This document shows positions 43,565 through 51,988 of a stretch of 64,000 nucleotides of DNA, one piece after another (positions within the stretch are counted from its first letter, which is position 1; each line of letters begins with the position of its first letter). A model generated the notes under the pieces. The model did no database searches, had not been told where the DNA came from, and saw nothing but the letters and a program-made list of their open reading frames with translations. Origin of the DNA: Acidimicrobiales bacterium (lineage in GTDB: Bacteria > Actinomycetota > Acidimicrobiia > Acidimicrobiales > Aldehydirespiratoraceae); the NCBI GenBank assembly GCA_029246685.1, contig JAQWMR010000013.1, forward strand, positions 128,181 to 192,180, given 5' to 3'. The translations under genes and the position numbers were made by a program.

Positions 43565-44911
43565 GTGTTCGACAACCGACCCGACTCCCCCGCCATCACG
43601 CGGATCGATGTGCCCGCCGTCGCCATGCTGGCGCTCGCTCTCGGGCTCGTCGTCGCCATCATCTCGGCTGCTCTCACACTCCGAGACGATCGCCGGGCGC
43701 CGGCCGCCGCTTCGTCCGACGACACGATCGCGTCGGTCGCCGTGCTCGTACCCGACGAACGGCTCGACCCCCGGATCGCGTCGCTCCCGCTGACAGGGCG
43801 CGGATGGCTCGAAGCGGTCGCCCGCTTCGATGCGGCGCTCTTTGCCGTCAACGACAACCACCGACGCCTCGCGACCGCTCGCGATCGACTCGTCTCGTTG
43901 GTCGATGAGCATGAGCGCGTCGTGGTGGAATTCGCGGCGGCGGTCGAAGAAGCGGCTGCTCTCGACGGCCGGCTTGCCGAAGTCGAACAGATACTCCAGC
44001 AGCGAGCCCTCGCCCGCTTCGTGAATCTCGGCGGCGATGAACTCGACGTGCTCGATGATCCGAGCAACGCCACCGACCGAGCCCGTTCGTCCGAGCTCAA
44101 CGAACGGGTCGACGAAGTGCAGTTTTCCACCAGACAGGACCTGCTGGACCTGCAAGTCGGCACCGAACGCCGGCACCTCGCCCTCCTCGCCCGCCAACTC
44201 GAGCTCGCGACGGAGATCGGTTCGACGGAGTCCGTCATCGACGAACGGCAGGAGGCAGTTGCCGACATGCTCAGCGAGGTCGATGCCGCTGCCGCCGAGG
44301 TTCGCCGAGCTCGCTTGAGCGCCTCGATCCCCGGTACGGATCTCTCCGTGGTCGCGCTGGATGCCTACCTGAACGCCGAAGACCTTCTTGCTCTCAATTG
44401 GCCCAGCTGCCGGATCTCCTGGGCGATGATCGCCGGCGTCGCCCGGATCGAGAGCCGCCACGGTCGCTTCGCCGGGCGGACGCTCCGAGCAGACGGCCGC
44501 GTCGACCGCCCCATCATCGGCATCGCCCTCGACGGCGGGCCGGGCGTGCGGGCAATGCACGACACCGATGACGGCGTCTTCGACAACGACGTCGTGTGGG
44601 ATCGGGCCGTCGGCCCGCTCCAGTTCATTCCCGAGACCTGGCTTCGTCGAGGCCGAGACGGCAGCGGCGATGGCTACGCCGACCCGCAGAACATGTACGA
44701 CGCCGCGTACAGCGCCGGCCGGTACCTCTGTTCGCTCGGCGGCGACCTGTCGAGCGGCGGAAACCTGCGGGTTGCGTACTTCGGCTACAACAACTCCACC
44801 GCCTACGTGAACGACGTCATCGGTCACGCCGACAGCTATGCCGCATTCGAGCTTCCCGACGAGCCCGAAACAGCTCCGTCTGTGGTCGACGTTGTGGAGA
44901 ACCCCAACTGA
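43565..44911 (+). CDS. Membrane-anchored lytic murein transglycosylase
   Basis: 448 residues: an N-terminal signal anchor (PAVAMLALALGLVVAIISAA), a long coiled coil (about 100-235, Glu/Arg/Ala-rich) and a C-terminal SLT/MltB-like domain. Glu296 in GVARIESRHGRF is the likely catalytic acid. VGPLQFIPETW, YADPQNMYDAAYSAGRYL and YFGYNNS are typical. It probably cleaves peptidoglycan strands at the cell surface, and the coiled coil may recruit or gate it. GTG start. Confidence 0.9.
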   Translation: MFDNRPDSPAITRIDVPAVAMLALALGLVVAIISAALTLRDDRRAPAAASSDDTIASVAVLVPDERLDPRIASLPLTGRGWLEAVARFDAALFAVNDNHRRLATARDRLVSLVDEHERVVVEFAAAVEEAAALDGRLAEVEQILQQRALARFVNLGGDELDVLDDPSNATDRARSSELNERVDEVQFSTRQDLLDLQVGTERRHLALLARQLELATEIGSTESVIDERQEAVADMLSEVDAAAAEVRRARLSASIPGTDLSVVALDAYLNAEDLLALNWPSCRISWAMIAGVARIESRHGRFAGRTLRADGRVDRPIIGIALDGGPGVRAMHDTDDGVFDNDVVWDRAVGPLQFIPETWLRRGRDGSGDGYADPQNMYDAAYSAGRYLCSLGGDLSSGGNLRVAYFGYNNSTAYVNDVIGHADSYAAFELPDEPETAPSVVDVVENPN

Positions 44912-44918
44912 CTTGGGG
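44902..44918 (+). terminator. Hairpin at the transglycosylase stop codon
   Basis: CCCCAA (44902-44907) and TTGGGG (44913-44918) pair across a 5-nt loop at the end of the gene. The stem is short and no T-run follows, so termination is only possible. Confidence 0.35.
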
Positions 44919-44966
44919 ATTGTCGGTGGGTTTCCCAGCGAAGCCTGGGGATTTCGCCCCACCCCC

Positions 44967-44995
44967 TTGACCCGGCGTGCGTCCGGTCGCAGGAT
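44967..44995 (+). promoter_or_regulatory. Possible promoter of the structured RNA region
   Basis: TTGACC (44967-44972) is 17 bp from CAGGAT (44990-44995). The -35 is 5 of 6 to consensus, while the -10 is weak (3 of 6). It would start an RNA near 45002. Confidence 0.3.
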
Positions 44996-45001
44996 GCCTC
45001 T

Positions 45002-45570
45002 TGTCGACGCAGGAGCAAGTGTTCCGGGATGCCGAGACGACAGGAAGGGCGTAAGCCCGGAGGGTCGGTTCGGGTTCCTCGGGACAGGAGCGAGAGCAGA
45101 GACACGGCAAGATCAGGCTGGCGCCCGAGAGGGAGTCGGCGGGTCGACCGGAGGCACGGAGGTGTTGAGCCGGAGCGAACGGAGCGCCCTGACGGGGGCA
45201 CCGGGAGCGAAGGGGAGAAGCCGCCAGCTGGAGGGTCCGCCACCGACAGGAGCGCACCGCAGGGTGCGAGGCCGGGAGGGGGAGCAAACCCGAAGGAAGG
45301 TACGTGTCAGGGTCGCACCGAGACGAGGTCACTCCGACGGGGGTGGCAGCGGGTCGGAGCGGGCCGGTACCGCTGGGTACGACGGTTGATTCGGAGTCAC
45401 GGGACCGAGACGATCGGGACCGGGAGTCAGGGCAATCCCCGCAAGGGAGAGCCCCATAGGGCAGGACACACCGACGGGAGTGGCCATCGCCTGGTGAAGG
45501 AGCCGACATGAGGCCCCGAGAAGTTGACCGGTGCGAGCCGGGAGGCTACTCGGGGCCTCTTCCTTTTCTC
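45002..45570 (+). ncRNA. Candidate large structured non-coding RNA
   Basis: About 570 nt, strongly purine-rich on the plus strand, with no frame on either strand that looks like a protein. Small hairpins recur: GGGC-GTAA-GCCC (45047-45058, GNRA loop), CGCACC-GCAG-GGTGCG (45253-45268), GTACC-GCTG-GGTAC (45367-45380), CCC-GCAA-GGG (45438-45447, GNRA) and GCCC-CATA-GGGC (45451-45462). It ends in an 11-bp terminator. It lacks the signatures I know for RNase P RNA, tmRNA, SRP RNA and group II domain V. The class is unknown, and the transcript and its ends are inferred. Confidence 0.45.
45510..45570 (+). terminator. Strong intrinsic terminator with 11-bp stem
   Basis: GAGGCCCCGAG (45510-45520) pairs exactly with CTCGGGGCCTC (45549-45559), followed by TTCCTTTTCTC. 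The 28-nt loop holds an inner CCGG/CCGG stem. It ends transcription of the preceding non-coding region. Confidence 0.7.
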
Positions 45571-45580
45571 CGCTACAACT

Positions 45581-45593
45581 GGTGTCAGACACC
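45581..45593. repeat. REP-like 13-bp palindrome
   Basis: GGTGTC-A-GACACC is a perfect palindrome 11 bp after the terminator. It shares the GTCAGAC core and flanking GG/CC with the palindrome at 30562, so both may belong to one dispersed family. Confidence 0.45.
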
Positions 45594-45634
45594 CGCTCCA
45601 TCTCGCCGGCCACCCGGAGCCGAGAAACCGCGCG

Positions 45635-45817
45635 TCAGTCGTCCTTTAAGGCGACTGCGTTGGGGGTGACGTTCATCTTCGGCTCGTACTCGACGGCCTC
45701 GGCTACTCCCTCGCCGTCGGCACCCATCGTCGCCCGGAGTTCTCCCCGACAGGACTCACACGGGCCGTAGTACTCGGCGTCGGTTGTGGTGCTGCAGCGA
45801 GGACAGGTGATCTCCAT
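45635..45817 (-). CDS. Small zinc-ribbon protein
   Basis: 60 residues. Two CxxC knuckles (CPRC at 5-8 and CESC at 20-23) form a probable zinc ribbon. The tail ending PKMNVTPNAVALKDD is reminiscent of a conserved actinobacterial family, from memory. No DNA-binding or enzymatic domain is attached. It is divergent from the flavoprotein gene at 45895. Confidence 0.8.
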   Translation of the reverse strand: MEITCPRCSTTTDAEYYGPCESCRGELRATMGADGEGVAEAVEYEPKMNVTPNAVALKDD

Positions 45818-45894
45818 GACCGGAGTGTCGCGCGGGCGATGGGCCGAACCGCGAATACGGGTAAGCTCCCGCGGCCCCGGGGAGGGGGCGATCG

Positions 45895-47346
45895 ATGGGC
45901 GACATCACCTCCAACGACACGGCGGCGAGGCCGGTCGTGATCGGCGCGGGTCCGGCCGGCCTGACGGCTGCCTACCAGCTCGGCAAAGCCGGCCGGACGG
46001 CGACAGTGCTGGAGGCGACCGAGATCGTCGGTGGCATCTCCCAGACCGCCGAGCGGGACGGCTGGCGCTTCGACATCGGCGGCCACCGGTTCTTCACGAA
46101 AGTGAAGCCCGTCCAGAACCTCTGGCACGAGATCCTTCCGGACGAGGATTTCCTCCTTCGCCCGCGAATGAGTCGCATCTTCTACAAGGGCAAGTTCTAC
46201 GACTATCCGCTGAAGGCGTTCAACGCCCTCGGCAACCTCGGGATCATCGAGGCGGTCCGTTGCGTCCTTTCCTATCTCTGGGCCCGGCTCAACCCGCCGA
46301 AGGACCAGACGACATTCGAGGGATTCGTCGCGGCTCGGTTCGGGTGGCGGTTGTACCGCATCTTCTTCAAGACCTACACCGAGAAGGTGTGGGGTGTTCC
46401 GGCCGACGGGCTCCAGGCCGACTTCGCCGCCCAGCGGATCAAGAACCTCAGCCTGTTGAGCGCCATCTGGAACGCGGTCACGCCGAGCCGGAACCAAAAG
46501 GACATCACGAGTCTGATCGAAGAGTTCGAGTACCCGCGCCACGGGCCGGGGATGATGTGGGAACGGTGCCACGAGCTCGTGCTCGATCAGGGCAGCGACG
46601 TCCACTTCCGCCAGCCAGTGGTGAAGGTTCGCCACGCCGACGGCAACGCGACCCACGTCGTCGCTGATGCCGCCGAGGGCTTGGTCGAGCATGCCTGTAC
46701 GGACGTCGTCAGCTCCATGCCGATCCCGTTGCTGGTCCAAGCAATGGACCCACCGGCGCCAGAGGATGTGCAGCTGGCGGCGAAGTCGCTCCAGTTCCGT
46801 GACTTCCTAACCGTGGCGCTCGTCGTTCCCGAGGCGGACGGCTTCCCCGACAACTGGATCTACATCCACGCTCCCGAGGTGGAGGTCGGTCGCGTCCAGA
46901 ACTTCGGTTCGTGGTCGCCGCAGATGATTCCGGAGCCGGGCAAGACGTGCCTCGGCCTCGAGTACTTCGTGAATGAGGGCGACGAGCTGTGGGGTGCGGA
47001 CGATGCTGATCTGATTGCTCAGGGCACTCAGGAGATGATCCGTCTCGGACTGCTTGAAGAGGGTCGTGTCGAAAAGGGCTACGTCGTCCGGATGCCGAAG
47101 GCGTACCCGATGTACGACGCCACCTACAAGGAGAACGTCGAGATTCTGCGTCGTTGGCTCGACGAGAACGTCGCGAACGTCCACCCGGTCGGTCGCAACG
47201 GCATGCATCGCTATAACAATCAGGACCACTCGATGTACACCGCGATGCTGACGGTCGAGAACATCGTCACGGGTTCGGCTCACGATGTGTGGGAAGTGAA
47301 CGTCGAAGCCGAGTACCACGAGGAACTCAGCGAGAACGACGAATGA
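45895..47346 (+). CDS. FAD-dependent NAD(P)-binding oxidoreductase (UGM/amine-oxidase-like)
   Basis: 483 residues. The Rossmann FAD motif GAGPAGLTAAYQLGKAG is near the N-terminus, and GGHRFFTKV and KTYTEKVWGVP match proteins related to UDP-galactopyranose mutase and protoporphyrinogen oxidase-like dehydrogenases. The ATG has a strong GGGGAGGGGG site; a TAAGCT box at 45862 could be its -10. It overlaps the GT2 gene by 4 nt and lies upstream of AftD, so a role in galactofuranose or polysaccharide metabolism is inferred, not shown. Confidence 0.85.
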   Translation: MGDITSNDTAARPVVIGAGPAGLTAAYQLGKAGRTATVLEATEIVGGISQTAERDGWRFDIGGHRFFTKVKPVQNLWHEILPDEDFLLRPRMSRIFYKGKFYDYPLKAFNALGNLGIIEAVRCVLSYLWARLNPPKDQTTFEGFVAARFGWRLYRIFFKTYTEKVWGVPADGLQADFAAQRIKNLSLLSAIWNAVTPSRNQKDITSLIEEFEYPRHGPGMMWERCHELVLDQGSDVHFRQPVVKVRHADGNATHVVADAAEGLVEHACTDVVSSMPIPLLVQAMDPPAPEDVQLAAKSLQFRDFLTVALVVPEADGFPDNWIYIHAPEVEVGRVQNFGSWSPQMIPEPGKTCLGLEYFVNEGDELWGADDADLIAQGTQEMIRLGLLEEGRVEKGYVVRMPKAYPMYDATYKENVEILRRWLDENVANVHPVGRNGMHRYNNQDHSMYTAMLTVENIVTGSAHDVWEVNVEAEYHEELSENDE

Positions 47347-48062
47347 GCGACGGGACCGACGCGAGCACGATCGTCGTCATCCCGGCCTTCAACGAGGAAG
47401 AGACGCTCCCGGATGTCCTGAAGCAGCTGGCGACCGTTCGACCGGATCTCGCCATCGTCGTCGTTGATGACGGCAGCGTGGATCGCACCGCGGCCGTCGT
47501 ACGCGCCGAAGGCGTGCCGTGTGTGCCTCTCCCATTCAACCTCGGCATCGGAGGGGCGCTTCGAGCGGGCTATCGCTTCGCCGCGGACAATGGTTACAAG
47601 CGGGCGGTCCAGTTCGACGCCGATGGGCAACACCGGGCGGACCAGATCCACGTACTGCTCGAGGCGCTCGACAACGGCGCCGACATGGCGGTCGGTAGCC
47701 GCTTCGCGGCCGGCGGCTACTCGGTGGGCAAGGGCCGCGGCGCGGCGATGCGCCTGCTTCGGGTCGGTGTCCGACGTCTCACCGGTCAACAATTCAGCGA
47801 CACATCCTCCGGGTTCCGAGCGGTCCAGGGCCCGCTGCTGGGCGTCTTCGCCACCGATTACCCCGTGGAGTACATGGATTCCGTCGAAACGCTCGTTAGC
47901 GCCTGCCGGGCCGGCTACCGGGTGACAGAGGTGCCCACGCTGATGGAAGAGCGAGCGGGCGGCGTGCCGTCGCAGCGGCCGTTTCGGCTCGCATACCACT
48001 ACGCACGCCTGCTGGTGGCACTGCTCGGGTCGCCGCGCCGGGCGATTCCGACCAACCGCTGA
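47343..48062 (+). CDS. Family 2 glycosyltransferase (polyprenyl-phosphate type)
   Basis: 239 residues, no membrane segment. The GT-A motifs are VIPAFNEEETLPDVL, VVDDGSVDRT and the DxD metal site FDADGQH. SRFAAGGYSVGKGRG is typical of DPM1-like enzymes that load a sugar on a lipid phosphate. The 4-nt overlap with the flavoprotein gene suggests a shared pathway, possibly making the lipid-linked donor for the downstream arabinofuranosyltransferase. Confidence 0.9.
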   Translation: MSDGTDASTIVVIPAFNEEETLPDVLKQLATVRPDLAIVVVDDGSVDRTAAVVRAEGVPCVPLPFNLGIGGALRAGYRFAADNGYKRAVQFDADGQHRADQIHVLLEALDNGADMAVGSRFAAGGYSVGKGRGAAMRLLRVGVRRLTGQQFSDTSSGFRAVQGPLLGVFATDYPVEYMDSVETLVSACRAGYRVTEVPTLMEERAGGVPSQRPFRLAYHYARLLVALLGSPRRAIPTNR

Positions 48063-48172
48063 ATTCAGTACCACGACAACGAGTAGGGCACGACGCTCAA
48101 GACCACAGGGTCCACCGCCGACTGGAGTAGGTGAGGCCCGCGTTGCGGGGCGCCAGATCCGAAGGAGTTGCC

Positions 48173-49910
48173 GTGGTGGGCCGCAAGCGTGACGAAGAGC
48201 AGCATCCGCTGCACATCGAGCACCTCGTGGATACGGAGCACCGCGCCGGGACGTATCTAGCCTGGATCGTGGTCTTCGCACCGGTGCTCTGTGCACTGGC
48301 GATCGCGTTCGCTGTCCCGGGTGCCGTCCTCGACCAGGTCCCGACACCAGCGGTGTCAACCCGAACGGAATCATCGCGCTCATCACCGTCGTGCCGCTCG
48401 GGGCGACGCTCTTCGCGTGGCGCCGATACCGCGACGCCGTCGCGTGGCAGCGCGAGCTCTGCCATCTGAGTCTCCACGATGCGCTGACGGGCCTTCCGAA
48501 CCTCCGCCACCTCCGTGAAGAGCTGCCGGAGGCGTTCCGCCACGCTCGTCGAAACCACACGAAAGCGGCTGTGCTCTTCGTCGACCTCGACGGGTTCAAG
48601 GCAGTCAACGACACGTACGGCCATGAGGTCGGCGATCGGTTGATGGCGGCCGTGGGCGACCGTCTTCGCCGATCTGCGGGCGACGACCGCTGGGTGGCGC
48701 GGTACGCGGGCGACAGGTTCGTAATCATCGACCCGGCTCCGGCGACTGCCGAACACGCGGCCAGGTTCGCGAAGGAGATGGTGTCGGTTATCGAGACCCC
48801 GTTCGGGCTCGGCGCCGACCAGATCGCGATCTCCGCGAGCATCGGCGTTGCCTTCGGCGACATCACGGACGATCCCGATGACGTGCTCCGTGATGCCGAT
48901 ACCGCAATGTACGACGCGAAACACAGCGAGAGCCGAAGCGAGATCTTCACCGAGGCGACGCGAGCGCGCCTGACGCCCGCCACCGCCGAGCGGCGCCTAC
49001 AACGAGCCCTCGAGGACGGTGAGTTCCGACTCCTGTTCCAGCCGATCGTCGCATTGCGCAGCGGCCGAATCGTCAGGGGTGAGGGGCTTCTGCGCTGGGA
49101 CCACCCTGGGCGCGGAATGATCCCTCCCGGCGACTTCTTGAGCTCGCTCGAAGACACCGGACTGATCGTGCCCGTCGGTCGTTGAGTCTTTGAAGAGGCG
49201 TGCCGGCAAGCCGCGCGTTGGGCGTCGTTGGTTCCCGGCGGCCAGCAGCCACTGCGCGTCACGACAAACGTGTCGCCTCGCCAGATCGGACACTCGGACT
49301 TCATCGACGATGTCCGAGTCGGCCTCGAGCTCTCGGCTGTGGACCCAAGCCTCATCTACCTCGAGCTCACAGAAACCTCGCTCATTGCTGATCCTCGGGC
49401 CGCGTGGACGGCGCTGACAGCATGTCGGGAGCTCGGCATCGGCCTTGCGCTCGACGACTTCGGGACGGGCTACTCGTCGCTCAGCCACCTCCGGAACTTC
49501 GATCTCGAGCTCCTGAAGCTCGACGGCACGTACATCTCCGGCCTGGGCGAGCGCGAGATCGACGAAGCGATCGTGCGCCACGTTGTGTCGCTCGCCGAGC
49601 GTTGGGCATTGCCATCCTCGCCGAGGGCGTTCAGAACGAAACACAGTTCGAGCGGCTCCTCGAGATGCGCTGCGAGCTCGGACAGGGGTACTTCTTCTCG
49701 GAGCCGCAACCGCCGACGATCATTGAAGGCCTTCTCCACCGTCAGATCAATGCCGATCCGGTCATCGACAGCGGGTCCGCGGAGACTGGGCCGATGATGG
49801 AGAGAGCGCCCGCCGCGCCTGCCCCGGCCGATGACGACGACGGGGACTCTTCGCCCGCGCCAGTTGTGCTGCCGAAGCTTCGCAAGACCACGCTGCCGAG
49901 CAAGGGGTAG
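48173..49910 (+). pseudogene. Decayed GGDEF-EAL protein gene
   Basis: A diguanylate cyclase/phosphodiesterase-like gene spread over three frames. Frame A (GTG 48173, GGAG upstream) has two-helix membrane segments. Frame B starts near 48345 with the GGDEF domain (motif degenerate, AGDRF at the active site) and the EAL start EGLLRWDHP. TGA at 49183 replaces the Trp of the usual GRWV. LELTETS and LDDFGTGYSSLSHL follow. Frame C from about 49605 has GIAILAEGVQNE and GQGYFFSEP. Two frameshifts and one stop make a full product impossible. Confidence 0.8.
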
Positions 49911-49913
49911 CCC

Positions 49914-50777
49914 TCAGCCGCCGCCGACATCGTCGGGCGGCGGACCGAACCGGCCGCGGAGATAGTCGCGAATTGCGAGGAGTCTGCCGCGCGGCGACCA
50001 GTGCAACCCGCGCGACGGGACATGCACCATCCCGACGGGAATCTGGATGAGGGCGACCCCGATTCGGAACCACGCATTCTTGCGGCCGTAGTGGTTCCGC
50101 AGCATCAAGAGCGTGTTGCGCAGTTGGAGGTAGGCAACGCGCTCGATCGACGCGCTCATGCCCGGATTCCGGACGCGAGCGCCTCGAATCACGCCGCACG
50201 TCCAGCCGGCCCGCGTCGCCCGGATCGCGAGTTCGCTCTCTTCGCAATAGGCGAAGTAGCGCTCGTCGAAGATCCCAACCTCGTCCAGACAGGCTCGTCG
50301 GCACATCATCAGCGTGCCGTGGGGGTAGTCCGCTGGATCGAAGCCTGATTCTACTGTTGGCGGTGCATCGATCGTGCCGAGATAGGGCTGGATGATCGGG
50401 CGCATACCGTCACCCACGTCGGCGCTCATGAGCCCCACGTCGGGACGGTCGGCGACCTCGGCCAGCATCGTCTCGATCGTGTCCGGATCAGGCAGAGCAT
50501 CGTGCGGCGCGATGGCGACCCACTCCCCTTCCCCGGCAAGGAATCGCCGGATCCCGACGTTGCCTCCAGGCCCGAATCCGAGGTTCGCTCCGGTGATGAC
50601 CAACTCGGCGTCGCCGACCAACTCGGGCAGAGCAGCCACGGTGGCCGCCTCCGAGCCGTTGTCGATGACGGTCACGTCCGTGGCCGCGGTTTGGGCGCGG
50701 AATGCCTCGACGGTTCGCGCAATGGCATCGGGCCGATTGCGATGGATGATGATCACCGTCACCGGCGCTGCGGACAT
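49914..50777 (-). CDS. Family 2 glycosyltransferase (rhamnosyltransferase-like)
   Basis: 287 residues. TVIIIHRNRPDAIARTVEAF, VIDNGS and ITGANLGFGPGGNVGIRRFL are GT2 signatures, followed by the acceptor region FDERYFAYCEESELAIRAT. A C-terminal amphipathic segment with several Arg/Trp suggests membrane association. Sugar and acceptor are unknown. It is divergent from the GT4 gene and converges with the decayed GGDEF-EAL gene. Confidence 0.88.
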   Translation of the reverse strand: MSAAPVTVIIIHRNRPDAIARTVEAFRAQTAATDVTVIDNGSEAATVAALPELVGDAELVITGANLGFGPGGNVGIRRFLAGEGEWVAIAPHDALPDPDTIETMLAEVADRPDVGLMSADVGDGMRPIIQPYLGTIDAPPTVESGFDPADYPHGTLMMCRRACLDEVGIFDERYFAYCEESELAIRATRAGWTCGVIRGARVRNPGMSASIERVAYLQLRNTLLMLRNHYGRKNAWFRIGVALIQIPVGMVHVPSRGLHWSPRGRLLAIRDYLRGRFGPPPDDVGGG

Positions 50778-50826
50778 TCGACGCGCAGTGTCGCACGCCG
50801 TGGTGATTCGAGCGCAACCCGGCCGC

Positions 50827-50832
50827 TAACAT
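50827..50832 (+). promoter_or_regulatory. -10 box of leaderless GT4 gene
   Basis: TAACAT followed by 6 nt and the GTG at 50839. Confidence 0.5.
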
Positions 50833-50838
50833 GGCTCG

Positions 50839-51984
50839 GTGCAGTCAGGGTTGAAGATCGGGGATCTTGCGGCGGAGGCGGGTCTCAACCGCATCCACAT
50901 GCTCGCGTGGCGCGATCTCGCGGACGTGGAGGCCGGCGGCTCCGAGATTCATGCCTCGATGGTGGCTTCTCACTGGGCCCACGCCGGCATCGACGTCACG
51001 ATGCGGACCTCCTACGCGCAGGGCGCACCACCCGAGACGATGCGCGACGGCTACAAGGTCGTTCGCCGCGCCGGGCGCTACCTGATCTTCCCGCGTGCGG
51101 TCGCGGCGGAACTCGCCGGCCGACATGGCCCCCGCGACGGTCTGGTCGAGATCTGGAACGGCGTGCCGTTCTTCTCCCCGATCTGGGCATCCGGCCCGCG
51201 GGTGACCTGGCTCCATCACGTCCACGAGGACATGTGGCCGCTCGTGCTGCCGCCGGGACTTGCCCGTATGGGCCGAATACTCGAGCGGCGGCTCGCTCCC
51301 CCGTTCTACCGGGGTACCCAGGTGATCACGTTGAGCCACAGCTCCCGCGAGCACCTGCTCGATCGCTTGCGGCTTCCGGCGGCGAACATCCACGTCGTCC
51401 CTCCCGGGGTCGACGCCCGCTATCGACCCGGTCTGTCCAAGACGCCTGAGCCCACGGTTCTCGCCGTCGGCCGCCTCATGCCGTCGAAGAGTTTCGACGC
51501 GCTCATCCGGGCTGTCCATGAGCTACGCGACGACGTGCCGGCGCGGTTGATCATCGTTGGCGAGGGCTATGCCCGTGACGAGCTCGAGCGCCTGATTGCG
51601 AGTTTCGGCGCCGAGGAGTGGTGCGAACTTGCCGGGCGCGTCGACGACGACGAACTCGTACGTCGCTACCAGGAGTCCTGGGTCGTTGCGAGCTCGTCGC
51701 GCAGCGAGGGCTGGGGCATGACGCTCACGGAGGCCGCGGCGTGCGCAACACCGGCCGTCGCCACTCGGATCCCTGGCCACATCGACGCCGTCCGAGACGG
51801 CATCGGCGGCTTGCTCGTGGACTCAGACGACGAGTTCGTCGGGGCGCTGCGAGCGGTGCTGACCGACGAGAGCATCCGGTCTCGTCTCTCCGAGGGTGCG
51901 CTGCGCACGGCCCAGGAGCTGACATGGGATCGAACGGCCTACGAGACCCTTTCGGTGCTCGCGGCCACGGCCCGCCGGCGCTGA
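50839..51984 (+). CDS. Family 4 glycosyltransferase
   Basis: GT-B fold, retaining type, 381 residues. The N-terminal acceptor domain has DVEAGGSEIHASMVASHW. The donor domain has VPPGVDARYRPG, VLAVGRLMPSKSFDALI and the E-x7-E region SRSEGWGMTLTEAAACATP. The donor sugar is not predictable. It is 4 nt upstream of the AftD-like gene and probably co-transcribed, so it belongs to the same envelope glycan pathway. Confidence 0.92.
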   Translation: MQSGLKIGDLAAEAGLNRIHMLAWRDLADVEAGGSEIHASMVASHWAHAGIDVTMRTSYAQGAPPETMRDGYKVVRRAGRYLIFPRAVAAELAGRHGPRDGLVEIWNGVPFFSPIWASGPRVTWLHHVHEDMWPLVLPPGLARMGRILERRLAPPFYRGTQVITLSHSSREHLLDRLRLPAANIHVVPPGVDARYRPGLSKTPEPTVLAVGRLMPSKSFDALIRAVHELRDDVPARLIIVGEGYARDELERLIASFGAEEWCELAGRVDDDELVRRYQESWVVASSSRSEGWGMTLTEAAACATPAVATRIPGHIDAVRDGIGGLLVDSDDEFVGALRAVLTDESIRSRLSEGALRTAQELTWDRTAYETLSVLAATARRR

Positions 51985-51988
51985 TCCT

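Noticed and set aside
41906..44962. Open frame of 1018 codons on the minus strand
   Set aside because: Only the last 260 codons resemble a family (SirB1-like). The rest is antisense to the phosphodiesterase and transglycosylase and is a by-product of high GC.
44817..45509. 230-codon frame antisense to the RNA candidate, and two plus-strand frames there
   Set aside because: Ser/Pro/Arg-rich or Arg/Gly/Glu-rich low-complexity products, no motif, no ribosome site; explained by biased base composition.
45002..45570. Group II intron or RNase P RNA
   Set aside because: No domain V-like element, no reverse transcriptase, and no AGGAAAGTCC-type RNase P core were found by eye.
30711..49185. Genome-wide reassignment of TGA to an amino acid
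   Set aside because: TGA is the normal stop of pup, tkt, tal, fbiC, ClC and many others here, and the internal TGAs replace different residues (Arg-like and Trp-like sites).
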